Assembly (NCBI GenBank): GCA_033344915.1
Contig: JAWPML010000001.1
Location: 1,608,369 to 1,672,368, forward strand
Reading direction: 5' to 3'
From: Acidimicrobiales bacterium
Lineage (GTDB): Bacteria > Actinomycetota > Acidimicrobiia > Acidimicrobiales > Aldehydirespiratoraceae
DNA length: 64,000 nt
This document shows positions 8,129-17,017 of this stretch, piece after piece. The notes beneath the pieces were generated by a model that saw nothing but the letters and a program-made list of their open reading frames with translations, was not told where the DNA came from and ran no database searches. Each line of letters opens with the position of its first letter. Positions within the stretch are counted from its first letter, which is position 1. The translations under genes were made by a program, and so were the position numbers.

Positions 8129-8575
8129 ATGCGCGTATCGACCCGAGGAGATTATGCAGCCCGAGCGCTGCTCTCCCTCGCACTCCACACCGAAGAGGCT
8201 CCCACCTCCGTGCGGGAGATCGCCGAGCGCACGGGCCTCCCCCAGCCCTACCTGGAGCAGATCCTGCTCGCGCTGAAGGGGGCCGGCCTCGTCCGGTCCA
8301 AGCGCGGGGTCGGCGGTGGCTATGTGCTCGCCCGCGAGCCGGCCACCATCAAGCTGTCCGAGATCGTCCGGGCCGTCGACGGTCCGATCACCGCCGGCGA
8401 CTTCGGCGAACCCCACACCGATGGCGCCTGCGATCACGAGGGACAGTGCGTGCTGCTCACGATCTGGGGCGCGGCCGGCACCCACATGCGCGCCTTCCTC
8501 GACTCCTTCACCCTGGCCGACATCGCCGAGATGGCGGGCGGTCGACTCGCCTGGCCGTCGCTCGACGAGGACTGA
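8129..8575 (+). CDS. Rrf2-family transcriptional regulator
   Basis: The 148-residue product has the winged-helix signature of the family (MRVSTRGDYAARALLSLA, PQPYLEQILLALKGAGLVRSKRG, GGYVLAR). The region that holds the Fe-S ligands of IscR and NsrR reads CDHEGQC: two cysteines six apart, while the third usual cysteine is replaced (Trp at the expected spacing). It may bind a [2Fe-2S] or other labile cluster, or sense by another means. It is divergently placed to the phosphodiesterase gene, whose promoter is a candidate target. The ATG at 8129 is chosen over an upstream GTG because of the leaderless -10. Confidence 0.9.
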   Translation: MRVSTRGDYAARALLSLALHTEEAPTSVREIAERTGLPQPYLEQILLALKGAGLVRSKRGVGGGYVLAREPATIKLSEIVRAVDGPITAGDFGEPHTDGACDHEGQCVLLTIWGAAGTHMRAFLDSFTLADIAEMAGGRLAWPSLDED

Positions 8576-8582
8576 ACGCACC

Positions 8583-9503
8583 CTACGAGCACGTCGCGAG
8601 ACAGGCCTCGAGCTCGGCCGGGAGCGACGCGACCACACTGATCTGCTCGCCGGTCACCGGATGGGCGAAGCGCAGCTCGCGGGCGTGCAGGAACGGTCGT
8701 CCGGGATCGAGCCCGGGTCGACCACCGTCATAGTCGCGGTCGCCGACGACCGGGTGGCCGATGGCGCGCAGGTGCACGCGGATCTGGTGGGTTCGTCCGG
8801 TCTCGAGTCGGCAGGTCAGCAAGGCGGTCGGGCGGGGAAGATCGAACCGACGGTCGACGGCATAGTGGGTGACGGCCGGGCGCCCCTGCTGGCTCACGGC
8901 CATACGCGTCGGGTGGCGGGGCGAGCGCCCGATCGGTGCGTCGATCACGCCGGCATCGTTGTCCGGGTGACCCCACACGAGCGCGACATAGATGCGTTCG
9001 GGCTCATGGGCCGACATCTGGCGCACGAGCTCCGTGTAGGCCGCCTCGGTCCGGGCGACGACGAGGAGGCCGGACGTACCCCGGTCCAGGCGGTGCACGA
9101 TGCCGGGCCGATGGGGCTCGCCGACCCCCGCGATCTCGGGAAACCGAGCGACGAGGCCGTTCACCAGGGTGCCGTCCTCGTTGCCGGCCCCGGGGTGGAC
9201 GACGAGTCCGGCCGGCTTCTCCACGACGAGCACGTGCTCGTCCTCGTGGCGGACGGCGAACGCCACGTCGGCATCGGGCGTCGGACGCGGATCGACCGGC
9301 TCCGGGAGCTCGACGGCCAGGTGTTGCCCCGCAGCGACGCGCGTCGCCGCCGCGGTCACCCTCCGCTGGTCCAGCCGGACGGCGCCCTCGTCGATGAGTT
9401 TCGCCGCCACGGACCGGCTGAGGTCGCAGATGATGGCGACCACGCGGTCGATCCGCTCGTCGGCCAACGCCTCGGGAATCGTCTCGTCGAGTCGCGGACG
9501 CAT
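8583..9503 (-). CDS. RluA-family 23S rRNA/tRNA pseudouridine synthase
   Basis: The 306-residue enzyme has an S4 RNA-binding N-terminus (ERIDRVVAIICDLSRSVAAKLIDEGAVRLDQ) and the RluA catalytic motif HRLDRGTSGLLVVART, where the Asp is the nucleophile. RTHQIRVHLRAIGHPVVGD is the second conserved block. The S4 domain and length suggest RluD-type modification of 23S rRNA, though the target uridine cannot be deduced. It is convergent with the Rrf2 gene and lies 23 nt downstream of the TraR/DksA-like gene. In many actinobacteria this gene sits near divIVA with lspA; lspA is not seen here. Confidence 0.93.
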   Translation of the reverse strand: MRPRLDETIPEALADERIDRVVAIICDLSRSVAAKLIDEGAVRLDQRRVTAAATRVAAGQHLAVELPEPVDPRPTPDADVAFAVRHEDEHVLVVEKPAGLVVHPGAGNEDGTLVNGLVARFPEIAGVGEPHRPGIVHRLDRGTSGLLVVARTEAAYTELVRQMSAHEPERIYVALVWGHPDNDAGVIDAPIGRSPRHPTRMAVSQQGRPAVTHYAVDRRFDLPRPTALLTCRLETGRTHQIRVHLRAIGHPVVGDRDYDGGRPGLDPGRPFLHARELRFAHPVTGEQISVVASLPAELEACLATCS

Positions 9504-9526
9504 GGGTGCGAGACCGCGCGCTCGGG

Positions 9527-10162
9527 CTAGAGGCGCCCGAGCCCTCCGACCTTGTACTCGACGCGTTCGGCCGCCCAGGGAATCGCCCGCAACCGTTCCT
9601 GGGGAATCGACAGACCGGACTTGACGCAGACGCCGTAGGTGCCGGCCTGGATGCGGTCGAGGGCCGCGTCGATCTGCTCGACGGCGGCCCGGGCCTGCGC
9701 GGACAGCGCCAGACCCCGTTCGCGTTCGACCGCGAGCGTGTCGCCCTCGCCCGATTCCTCGTCGAACTGGACGTCGCCCGGCTCGCGCGCCTCGATGAGC
9801 GCGTCCGCTTCCGCTCGGTACTCCTCGGCGGAATGGAGGTACTTCGCCCGTTCGGCGAGGAGCCGTTCCTTCATCTCGCCGATGAACTTCGCGCCGAACG
9901 GTGATTTCGCGGCCTTCTTGGTCACCTTTTTCTTCGCCGCTTTCGTCGTGGTCTTCTTCGTGGACTTCGTCGTGGTCTTCTTGGCGGCCTTGGCCGGCGC
10001 CTTCGTGGTGGCTTTGCTGGCCGAGGCCTTCTTCGCGGCCTTGGCCGGCGATTTCCGGGCCGCGGCCTTCTTCGCCGGCGCCTTGCCCGCCGTCTTCTTG
10101 GTGGATTTCTTGGCGGCGCGCTTCTTGGCGGCCTTCTTGGTTGCTTTCTTCGCCGTCGCCAT
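9527..10162 (-). CDS. TraR/DksA-like protein with long Lys/Ala-rich histone-like N-terminal tail and degenerate zinc finger
   Basis: The 211-residue product splits into a tail of about 90 residues made of AKK, TKK and PAK repeats, like eukaryotic H1 or the C-terminus of mycobacterial HupB, and a DksA-like coiled coil plus C-terminal finger. The finger (GTYGVCVKSGLSIPQERLRAIPWAAERV) keeps the fold-defining residues RLRAIPWA but only one of the four Cys ligands. It may act near RNA polymerase and bind nucleic acid through the tail (inference). The ATG at 10162 has AAGGAG at 8 nt. Confidence 0.88.
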   Translation of the reverse strand: MATAKKATKKAAKKRAAKKSTKKTAGKAPAKKAAARKSPAKAAKKASASKATTKAPAKAAKKTTTKSTKKTTTKAAKKKVTKKAAKSPFGAKFIGEMKERLLAERAKYLHSAEEYRAEADALIEAREPGDVQFDEESGEGDTLAVERERGLALSAQARAAVEQIDAALDRIQAGTYGVCVKSGLSIPQERLRAIPWAAERVEYKVGGLGRL

Positions 10163-10280
10163 GATCTCGGCTCCTTGCCCACGAGCCGACGCCGTCGCCC
10201 CGGTTCGAAGCGATGAGTTTAGGTGGCGGCGCAACAAATCCGACGGATGGTATTTCCCACCACCCCGCGGGGCCGTGGGA

Positions 10281-11765
10281 TCAGCGGCGGCGTCCGAACC
10301 AGGAACGCCCGCCGTCGTCGTCTTCCTGGTCGAAGAACGCCGTCAGCGCATCGTCGTCGGTGACCGCAACGACCTCACCCTCCATGGCATCGCGCAACTG
10401 GGCGAGGAAGGGATCCTCCTCGGTCGATTCAGGGGTCTCGGCGAACAGCGACGCCTCCTCGGCGATCGGCGCCGCGTCGATCAGATCACCCACCGAGGGC
10501 ACGGGAGCCGTTGCCGGGCCTCCGTCGTCGAATGCGAGGGTGGAACCGGTGTTCACCGAGTCCAGGTCGGCCGCCGTGACGAAACGGGGCGGGCTCGCCT
10601 CCGGCGCCTCGAGGCGGGACTCGAGTCGGCCCGCATAGGCGACCGGCTCGTCGGCCCATGCCGGTTCGTCGTCCCAGCTTCCCGCCCCACCGTCGTCATC
10701 GGGCGCGTCCAGGTCGATCGACTCCAGGAGCGGTTCTTCGACGAGCGCCGGCTCGTCGGGCTCGGGGTCGACGAGGTCGATCGTGGCCGGCTCGTCCTCG
10801 GTGTCCGCGGCCGCGGTCACATCGGTGAACACGACCTCGTCCTCCTCCTCGATCGGCTCGACGATCTCGGCCTCGACCGGCGCTTCGGCGACCGGCTCCG
10901 CGACCTCGGCCTCGACGGGCTCGTCCGGCTCTTCGGTGACCGGCTCCGGTTCCTCGACCGGGACTGCAGCCGCCTCGACCGGGACGGCGGCCACCTCGGA
11001 GTCGGCGATCTCGGGGTCGGCGATCTCGGGGAAGGTGGCGCCGATGGCCTCGAGCCGGTCGGCGTCGACCTCGACGCCACTCGTTTCGGGCGGGCGCGAC
11101 GAGCGGAAGGCGTCGGGCGACTCCAGCAGGTCGGTCAGGGCGGACAACGACGCCGTGAGCTGATGGCGTTCGTCGGCCAGATGGCGTTCGAGGATCTCGA
11201 TGTCGTCGGCGAGGAAGGCGCGGTAGTCCTGCAGCTCGGCGACCTCGGCGGCGAGACGGTCGCGCTCCCCGGATGCGGCCTCGAGGGCGGTGACCTCGGC
11301 CTCGGCCAGGATGGTTCGGCGATCCGTCTCGGCTTCGGCGAGGGTCAGGCTGGCTCGGTCCTCGGCGTCGCGGATCGTCGCCGCGGCTTCGGCTTGCGCC
11401 TCGCGCAGGGTGACCTGGGCGTCCGCTTCGGCTGCGCTGACGATCGCCTGGGCGCTGGTGGCGGCGTCCGCGGTCATGCGGTCGGCTTCCTCACGAGCCT
11501 CCGCGATCGCCGCGTCGGCGGTGCGTTGGGCGAGCACGAGCGTGCGGGTCAGGGTCTCCTCGGCCTCGGTGCCCCCGATCGACGGGCCGCCGTGGGAGCG
11601 CGACTCCGCCGCGTCCACGCGCTCCTGCAGTTCGATGAGTCGTCCGCGCAGCACCGCCGCCGCGCGGGCGACCCGGTCGACGTAGGCGTCGACCTCATCG
11701 GGGTCGTATCCGCGAAGTCGCTCGTGGAACTCGATCTCCTGGAACAAGGGTGAGAGTTCGTCCAT
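10281..11765 (-). CDS. divIVA: DivIVA/Wag31-like polar coiled-coil protein
   Basis: The 494-residue protein opens with LFQEIEFHERLRGYDPDEVDAYVDRV, the membrane-binding DivIVA domain. A coiled coil of roughly 200 residues follows, and then an acidic Glu/Val/Pro-rich low-complexity region (EEPDEPVEAEVAEPVAEAPVEAE type), ending with a basic SWFGRRR tail. DivIVA marks curved membranes and, in actinobacteria, organises polar growth. It is nearly twice the length of mycobacterial Wag31 because of the acidic part. It lies downstream of sepF and yggT, the normal order. TACGAT sits 6 nt before the ATG. Confidence 0.88.
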   Translation of the reverse strand: MDELSPLFQEIEFHERLRGYDPDEVDAYVDRVARAAAVLRGRLIELQERVDAAESRSHGGPSIGGTEAEETLTRTLVLAQRTADAAIAEAREEADRMTADAATSAQAIVSAAEADAQVTLREAQAEAAATIRDAEDRASLTLAEAETDRRTILAEAEVTALEAASGERDRLAAEVAELQDYRAFLADDIEILERHLADERHQLTASLSALTDLLESPDAFRSSRPPETSGVEVDADRLEAIGATFPEIADPEIADSEVAAVPVEAAAVPVEEPEPVTEEPDEPVEAEVAEPVAEAPVEAEIVEPIEEEDEVVFTDVTAAADTEDEPATIDLVDPEPDEPALVEEPLLESIDLDAPDDDGGAGSWDDEPAWADEPVAYAGRLESRLEAPEASPPRFVTAADLDSVNTGSTLAFDDGGPATAPVPSVGDLIDAAPIAEEASLFAETPESTEEDPFLAQLRDAMEGEVVAVTDDDALTAFFDQEDDDGGRSWFGRRR

Positions 11766-11771
11766 GCGGCG

Positions 11772-11777
11772 ATCGTA
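11772..11777 (-). promoter_or_regulatory. -10 element for leaderless divIVA
   Basis: TACGAT on the minus strand ends 6 nt before the divIVA ATG and no ribosome-binding site is visible. Confidence 0.5.
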
Positions 11778-11819
11778 GACCCCGGACCGGACCGGATCGG
11801 GGAGCCTCGTCGCAGCCGA

Positions 11820-12071
11820 TCAGCAGATGATGCTGAGCAGGATCTGGAGCCCGATGATCACGACGATGAACGACAGGTCGAGCGCCACCGAACCGATCCG
11901 CAACGGCGGCAACGTGCGTCGCAGCGGGGCCAGAACCGGGTCGGTCACCATGAACAGGAAACCGGCGACCGCCGCCATCCCGCCGTCGGGATCGATGGGG
12001 AACCAGGTGAGCACCGCACGCGCGACGAGCACGACCATGTAGAGGATGATCAGGGTGCAGACGATGCCCAT
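11820..12071 (-). CDS. YggT-family membrane protein
   Basis: The 83-residue protein has two membrane segments (about residues 2-20 and 63-83) around a loop with the family's WFPIDPDGG and TDPVLAPLRRTLPP motifs. YggT proteins are found beside sepF and divIVA in many bacteria; roles in division and in osmotic tolerance have been proposed. It lies 12 nt after sepF. Confidence 0.9.
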   Translation of the reverse strand: MGIVCTLIILYMVVLVARAVLTWFPIDPDGGMAAVAGFLFMVTDPVLAPLRRTLPPLRIGSVALDLSFIVVIIGLQILLSIIC

Positions 12072-12083
12072 GGCGCGCTCCGG

Positions 12084-12668
12084 TCAGTCGAGGACGCGCC
12101 GGGCCTCGTCAGAGGACACCTCGACGTCGGCCGGGCTGAGCAGGTACACCTGATCCGCCACACGGTCCATCTTGCCGCCGAGCGCATAACAGAGGCCGCT
12201 GGCGAAATCGACGAGGCGCCGCCGCAGGTCGCGCTCGACCCCCTGGAGGTTGACGATCACGGGTTGGCCCGACTTGAACCGGTCGCCGATCCCCTGCGCC
12301 TCGTTGAACGACGTGGGCGTCACGGCGTGGGGCTTGCTCGGCGCGGTGTCGACGATGCGGATGGCGGACGGGGTCTCGTTGGCCGAGGCCCGTGCGGGTG
12401 TCGCCGGCGCGGGCTTCGGGGTGACCGCGGGCGCCGCGTCCGCACCGCTGCCGCCGTCGGCGGGGACGACCCGCACGGTGTTGACCGAGGGGGTCGCGGG
12501 GATGGCGCGCACCGTCGAACTCCCCGGCCGGGCCGGGGGCTCGCTCACCGCGCGCACGACCGGACGTTGCTCCTCCGCCGCCGGGCCGCCGGCGGGCGCG
12601 AATTCGTCGTACTGCTCGTATTCCTCGTCGGGGCCGAGCCCGAGATAGATCAGCGCCTTCTTGAACAT
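12084..12668 (-). CDS. sepF: Cell division protein SepF
   Basis: SepF tethers FtsZ to the membrane in bacteria that lack FtsA. The 194-residue product starts with the amphipathic membrane helix MFKKALIYLGLG, continues with a Pro/Ala/Thr-rich linker, and ends with the SepF core (DRFKSGQPVIVNLQGVERDLRRRLVDFASGLCYALGGKMDRV). The ATG at 12668 has AGGAG at 8 nt and is preferred over the ATG at 12674. The gene lies between yggS and yggT, the conserved actinobacterial order. Confidence 0.95.
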   Translation of the reverse strand: MFKKALIYLGLGPDEEYEQYDEFAPAGGPAAEEQRPVVRAVSEPPARPGSSTVRAIPATPSVNTVRVVPADGGSGADAAPAVTPKPAPATPARASANETPSAIRIVDTAPSKPHAVTPTSFNEAQGIGDRFKSGQPVIVNLQGVERDLRRRLVDFASGLCYALGGKMDRVADQVYLLSPADVEVSSDEARRVLD

Positions 12669-12736
12669 GCTCATCTCTCCTGTCTCCCGAAGGCTAGCTC
12701 CCCGACCACCGCGAATTCCGGCATCCCCCCAGGTCA

Positions 12737-13381
12737 TCACCGGCGCAGCGGCCGTGGACCGAACAGGCCCGTGCCGACCCGGACCATCGTCGTCCCCTCC
12801 TCGACGGCCACGTCGATGTCCGCACTCATCCCCATCGAACACTCGGCGAGTCCGAGCGAGTCGACGAGCGACCGCAGGCGCGCGAATCCGGGCCGCGCGT
12901 CCTCCGGCGGGCCGATCGGGCCGACGCCCATCAGCCCCACCACGTCGAGGCCGTTGTCGACGGCCCGGGCGACGAGCTCGCCGGTCGTCTCCGGTGCGCA
13001 ACCGCCCTTCTGCGGCTCGCCGGAGATGTCGACCTGCACCATGACGCGCGCCCCCGGGGCCCGCTTCGCCAGCTCGTCGACGAGGCTGGGCCGATCGATG
13101 CTCTGCCAGACGTCGACCACCGGCGCGAGCCGCCGCACCTTGTTGCGCTGGAGGTTGCCGATGAAGTGCACGTTGGCGCCGGTGTCGGGCCCGTCGAGTT
13201 TCGCCACGCACTCCTGGGCGTAGCTCTCCCCGACGTCGGCCACACCGGCGGCGACCGCCGCTTCCACCGCGTCGCGTCCGAACGCCTTGGTGACGGCGAC
13301 GACGGTGATGGCGTCGGCGCGCGGACCGAATCGCTCGCGCAGCTCGGCGAGTCGGGCGGCGACCGCGGCGGGCTCGATCAC
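12737..13381 (-). CDS. PLP homeostasis protein YggS/PLPBP family
   Basis: The 214-residue product has the alanine-racemase N-terminal barrel of YggS: ITVVAVTKAF with the PLP-binding Lys, HFIGNLQRNKVR, and GMSADIDVAVEEGTTMVRVG, the phosphate-binding end. Family members carry PLP but have no known enzymatic activity; they buffer PLP. The GTG start at 13381 overlaps the pgeF stop (GTGA). Confidence 0.95.
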   Translation of the reverse strand: MIEPAAVAARLAELRERFGPRADAITVVAVTKAFGRDAVEAAVAAGVADVGESYAQECVAKLDGPDTGANVHFIGNLQRNKVRRLAPVVDVWQSIDRPSLVDELAKRAPGARVMVQVDISGEPQKGGCAPETTGELVARAVDNGLDVVGLMGVGPIGPPEDARPGFARLRSLVDSLGLAECSMGMSADIDVAVEEGTTMVRVGTGLFGPRPLRR

Positions 13382-14058
13382 GGGATCTGCTCCAGGGTCA
13401 CGGTGGTGACCTGTCGTCCGGCGTCACCGCGGACGCGATGGGAGAACCAGTCATCGTCCGCGGTGTCGAGACCGAGATCGAGCAGATCCTCCACACCGGC
13501 GGCGCCCAATGATGCGGCGACCGCGGCGGCGACATCGAGCGCGGGACGGCCGGTTGCGGTACGGGCCCGGACCTCCGGCCCGACGAGGGCGGCGACCGTT
13601 GCGAGGTCGTCCTCGCCGAACTCGTAGGCGTGGGGCCGCACCACCGGCCCCAGCACGGCCCGGACTGGACCGTGGGAGCGGGCTCGGAGCGCATCCACGG
13701 TGTTCGGGATCACGCCCGCGACGATTCCCCGCCAGCCGGCGTGGGCCACCGCCACCGCACCCTCGGCGACGAGAACCACCGGCGCACAGTCGGCGGTCTG
13801 CACGGCGAGCACTGCGCCCGGTTGGTCGGTCACGCTCGCGTCGGCGGCAGAGCCGGCGCCCGCACCGGCGACATCGACCGCGACCACGTCGCAGCCGTGC
13901 ACCTGGCGGAGCCACGTCCACGGTCCGGCCATGAAGCCCTGGCGGCGGGCCGCGAGCTCGGCCGCGTCGAGATCGACGTGGAAGTCGCCCTCGGCGCGCG
14001 TCGAGACCCGCACCCGCGCGTGATGGGCCGGCCCCGCAGGGAGGAGCCGCTCGAACAC
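13378..14058 (-). CDS. pgeF: Multicopper-oxidase-like (DUF152/YfiH, PgeF) polyphenol oxidase family protein
   Basis: The 226-residue protein has the three family signatures WLRQVHG, TADCAPVVL and HAGWRGIVAG, giving a Cys and two His metal ligands. Homologues act as purine nucleoside phosphorylases/deaminases or as a peptidoglycan editing factor that prevents wrong amino acids entering the stem peptide. The place directly after ftsZ supports the wall role. The GTG start at 14058 is 4 nt after the ftsZ stop. Confidence 0.92.
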   Translation of the reverse strand: MFERLLPAGPAHHARVRVSTRAEGDFHVDLDAAELAARRQGFMAGPWTWLRQVHGCDVVAVDVAGAGAGSAADASVTDQPGAVLAVQTADCAPVVLVAEGAVAVAHAGWRGIVAGVIPNTVDALRARSHGPVRAVLGPVVRPHAYEFGEDDLATVAALVGPEVRARTATGRPALDVAAAVAASLGAAGVEDLLDLGLDTADDDWFSHRVRGDAGRQVTTVTLEQIP

Positions 14059-14062
14059 GGGG

Positions 14063-15172
14063 CTACTTCAGGAAGGACGGGACGTCGAAGTCGTCGTCGC
14101 CGAGGTCGAGGTCGTCGTCGTCACCGTCGTCGTGGGCGAACACGTCCGCGATCGGGACCTCACCGGTGGGCTCGCCGCCGTCCGACGCCGTGCCCATGGC
14201 CGGGGCCGCCGAGCGGGGACTGTCGTCCCACCGATCGAAGCCGGCCGCGATCACGGTGACGCGGACGTCATCGCCCATCTCGTCGTCGATCACGGCACCG
14301 AAGATGATGTTGGCGTCCTGGTGGGCGACGGCGTGGATGATCTCCGCCGCCTCGTTGACCTCCAGCAGGCCGAGGTCGGGCCCGCCGCTGATGTTGAGCA
14401 GGATGCCGCGGGCGTTCTCGATGGAGGCTTCGAGCAACGGGCTCGAGATCGCGGCACGGGCGGCCGCGACCGAACGCCCCTCACCGGTGCCCTGGCCGAT
14501 GCCCATGAGGGCACTGCCTGCATCGGTCATCACGGTGCGCACGTCCGCGAAGTCGGTGTTGATGAGTCCGGGCGTGGTGATGAGGGTGGTGATGCCCTGC
14601 ACGCCCTGGAGCAGCACCTCGTCGGCCATCTTGAAGGCGTTGAGGACGGAGGTGTTGTTGTCGGCCACGGTCAGCAGGCGATCGTTGGGGATGACGATCA
14701 GCGTGTCGACCTTCTCCTTCAACTTCTGGATGCCCTGTTCGGCCTGGACCGAACGACGGCGGCCCTCGAACGCGAACGGCCGCGTGACGACACCGATCGT
14801 GAGTGCACCTTCGGACTTGGCGATCTCGGCGATCACGGGCGCCGCGCCGGTGCCGGTGCCGCCCCCCTTGCCGGCGGTGATGAACACCATGTCGGCGCCC
14901 CGCAGGGCTTCGCGGATCTCGTCGAGGTGCTCCTCGGCGGCCTGACGTCCGACTTCGGGGTCGCTGCCGGCACCGAGCCCGCGGGTGAGATCGCGACCGA
15001 TGTCGAGCTTCTCGTCGGCGTCGCTCATCAGCAGCGCCTGCGCGTCGGTGTTGGCGGCGATGAACTCGACGCCCTTCAACCCGGCGTCGATCATGCGGTT
15101 GACGGCGTTCACGCCACCACCGCCGACGCCGACGACCTTGATGACGGCCAGATAGTTCTGCGGATCAGACAT
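14063..15172 (-). CDS. ftsZ: Cell division GTPase FtsZ
   Basis: The 369-residue tubulin homologue polymerises into the Z-ring. It has [17 protein letters not shown], the GTP signature [12 protein letters not shown], the NADNNTS-type ribose loop ([13 protein letters not shown]), and a C-terminal peptide ending [15 protein letters not shown], the conserved tail that binds SepF and FtsW. The ATG at 15172 is preferred over a TTG at 15223, because the conserved sequence begins [13 protein letters not shown]. The 122 nt to ftsQ may hold an internal promoter. Confidence 0.98.
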   Translation of the reverse strand: MSDPQNYLAVIKVVGVGGGGVNAVNRMIDAGLKGVEFIAANTDAQALLMSDADEKLDIGRDLTRGLGAGSDPEVGRQAAEEHLDEIREALRGADMVFITAGKGGGTGTGAAPVIAEIAKSEGALTIGVVTRPFAFEGRRRSVQAEQGIQKLKEKVDTLIVIPNDRLLTVADNNTSVLNAFKMADEVLLQGVQGITTLITTPGLINTDFADVRTVMTDAGSALMGIGQGTGEGRSVAAARAAISSPLLEASIENARGILLNISGGPDLGLLEVNEAAEIIHAVAHQDANIIFGAVIDDEMGDDVRVTVIAAGFDRWDDSPRSAAPAMGTASDGGEPTGEVPIADVFAHDDGDDDDLDLGDDDFDVPSFLK

Positions 15173-15294
15173 CGGTGGAGAGACCTCGGGGTGAGAGAGA
15201 CCGCCGCACGAGTCCTGCATCAACCACAGAACACATGCGAATCAACGGTCGACGGTATCCGAGGCTACGCCTCGTTTGGCGGACGGTGGGTGCG

Positions 15295-16083
15295 TCAGGG
15301 CGTGTCATCGGTGGGCTCCCCGCCGTTGTCGGCGTTGCAGACCTCGTCGCGCAGCGCGGTGGTCAGATCGGCGGCGGTCACGTCGATGAAGTCGAGACAG
15401 TCGAGCTCGACGTTCTGGAGGACCGATCGCACGGCGCTGAGCTTGTCCTCCATCAGACCACCGTCGCCGAGCCGGACGGTGGCGCTGCCGATGAGATCCA
15501 GGCCCAGGCCGCCCTCGTCCACGGTCACGGCCTCGACCCAGGGGTGCAGATCGTCCGGAATGGCGCGGGCGACGGCGATGGCGGGCAACGCCTCCCGCTC
15601 GGCCTCGCCCGGTGCCGCGACGGTCGTCCAGCGCACGACGGGAAGGTCGGATTCGGGACCGGCCGGGCCGATGACCACGCTGTCCTCGTCGACGATGAAC
15701 GCGCTCGTGGCGTCCGCGAGCACGGCCACGCCGGTCCGGGCGACAACCGTGAGGCGGACGGATCCCGGCCACTCACGCTGCGCCCGCACGGACTTGATCC
15801 AGGCCAGTTCGGCGACCGCCGCCTCGGCCGCGCCGAGGTCGAGATCGAACATCGCCGTCCCGGTGACGAGCGCGGCGCGATCGAGCACGACCTCGGCGTC
15901 CGCGCCCTCGGCGCCGTCCACGCGGACATGGTCGAGATCGAGCAGTGGCGTGCGGGTGAGCCCCCACGCGCCGACCGCCACGGCGACCAGGCCGAGCGCC
16001 ACCGCGAGAAAGCGCAGCCGGCGCCGTCCCTCGGCGCGGTGGACCTGCACCCGCCGGGCGCGGATCCGGGGATCGATGGCCAT
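15295..16083 (-). CDS. ftsQ: Cell division protein FtsQ/DivIB-like
   Basis: The 262-residue protein has a basic cytoplasmic start, one membrane helix (about residues 25-42) and an extracytoplasmic POTRA domain (LDLDHVRVDGAEGADAEVVLDRAAL), followed by a beta domain. It links early and late divisome proteins. Sequence conservation is low, as usual, so the call rests on topology, the POTRA-like segment and the place between murB and ftsZ. It starts 3 nt after murB. Cysteines near the C-terminus are unusual but not diagnostic. Confidence 0.88.
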   Translation of the reverse strand: MAIDPRIRARRVQVHRAEGRRRLRFLAVALGLVAVAVGAWGLTRTPLLDLDHVRVDGAEGADAEVVLDRAALVTGTAMFDLDLGAAEAAVAELAWIKSVRAQREWPGSVRLTVVARTGVAVLADATSAFIVDEDSVVIGPAGPESDLPVVRWTTVAAPGEAEREALPAIAVARAIPDDLHPWVEAVTVDEGGLGLDLIGSATVRLGDGGLMEDKLSAVRSVLQNVELDCLDFIDVTAADLTTALRDEVCNADNGGEPTDDTP

Positions 16084-16086
16084 GGC

Positions 16087-17016
16087 TCAGTCGGCTCCCC
16101 GGTCGAAGCCGACGAGATGCGTCTCGGCGACGAGCTCGACGCCGTGCGCGTCGGCGACCCGGCGGCGGACCTCGGCCATCACCGCGAGCACGTCTGCGGC
16201 GCGGCCATCGGCATCGGCCTGGATGAAGTTCGCGTGCTTGTCCGACACCGCGGCGGTGCCGACGCGGAACCCCTTGAGCCCCGCCGCGTCGATGAGGCGA
16301 CCGGCACTGTCGCCGGGCGGGTTGGTGAAGACCGACCCGGCGTTCTGGCCGCCCGGCTGGTTGTCGCGGCGCCACTGGATGATCTCCTGGATCACGGCCC
16401 GGCCCGCCTCGACGGGGCCGGGAGTGAGCCCCAGGCGGGCCGCGAGCACGAGCTCGGACGCGGTGAGGGCCGACGACCGGTACGCCAGCGCCAGGTCGGC
16501 CGCGGCGACCTCGCGCCGTACGCCCGCCTGCAGGTCGAGGATGGTCGCGCCGCGCAGGCTGTCGGCCATGTCCGCCCCGTGGCCACCGGCGTTCATCCGT
16601 ACGGCACCGCCGACCGACCCGGGCACGCCGACCGCCCACTCGAAGCCGGTCAGCCCGGCACCGACCGTCGCGCGGGCGACCACGGGGAGCTTCGCGGAGG
16701 CGCCCGCGACGACATCGTGGGCGTCCACGTCGATCGTCGCGAAGCCGTCGCCCAGCATCACCGCCAGCCCGTCGAAGCCCGCGTCGCTGACGAGCATGTT
16801 GCTCCCCCGCCCGACCACCACGATGTCGAGTCCGAGCCCACCGGTGGCCGCGGCGAGCAGGTCGGCCTCGGCATCGCCGTCGATCCGCACGAACGCCGCC
16901 GCGGGGCCGCCGACGCGGTAGGTCGTGCGCGCGCCGAGGGGCGCGTCACGTTCGACCTTCGGGCCGAGGGGGGTCGACGCGAGCCGATCCAGCGCGGCTG
17001 CGAGCGCGTCGTTCAT
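16087..17016 (-). CDS. murB: UDP-N-acetylenolpyruvoylglucosamine reductase
   Basis: The 309-residue flavoenzyme makes UDP-MurNAc from its enolpyruvyl precursor. It shows RTTYRVGG, VVVGRGSNMLVSDAGFDGLAVML and AVGVPGSVGGAVRMNAGG, the FAD-binding segments, and NAGSVFTNPPGDSAGRLID, which holds the proton-donor Ser. The short length and the motif around that Ser fit type II MurB. It starts 1 nt after the murC stop. Confidence 0.97.
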   Translation of the reverse strand: MNDALAAALDRLASTPLGPKVERDAPLGARTTYRVGGPAAAFVRIDGDAEADLLAAATGGLGLDIVVVGRGSNMLVSDAGFDGLAVMLGDGFATIDVDAHDVVAGASAKLPVVARATVGAGLTGFEWAVGVPGSVGGAVRMNAGGHGADMADSLRGATILDLQAGVRREVAAADLALAYRSSALTASELVLAARLGLTPGPVEAGRAVIQEIIQWRRDNQPGGQNAGSVFTNPPGDSAGRLIDAAGLKGFRVGTAAVSDKHANFIQADADGRAADVLAVMAEVRRRVADAHGVELVAETHLVGFDRGAD

Positions 17017-17017
17017 G

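Noticed and set aside
10817-11163. Ser- and Thr-rich frames opposite divIVA
   Set aside because: They are shadows of the Glu/Val/Ala-rich coding region on the other strand.
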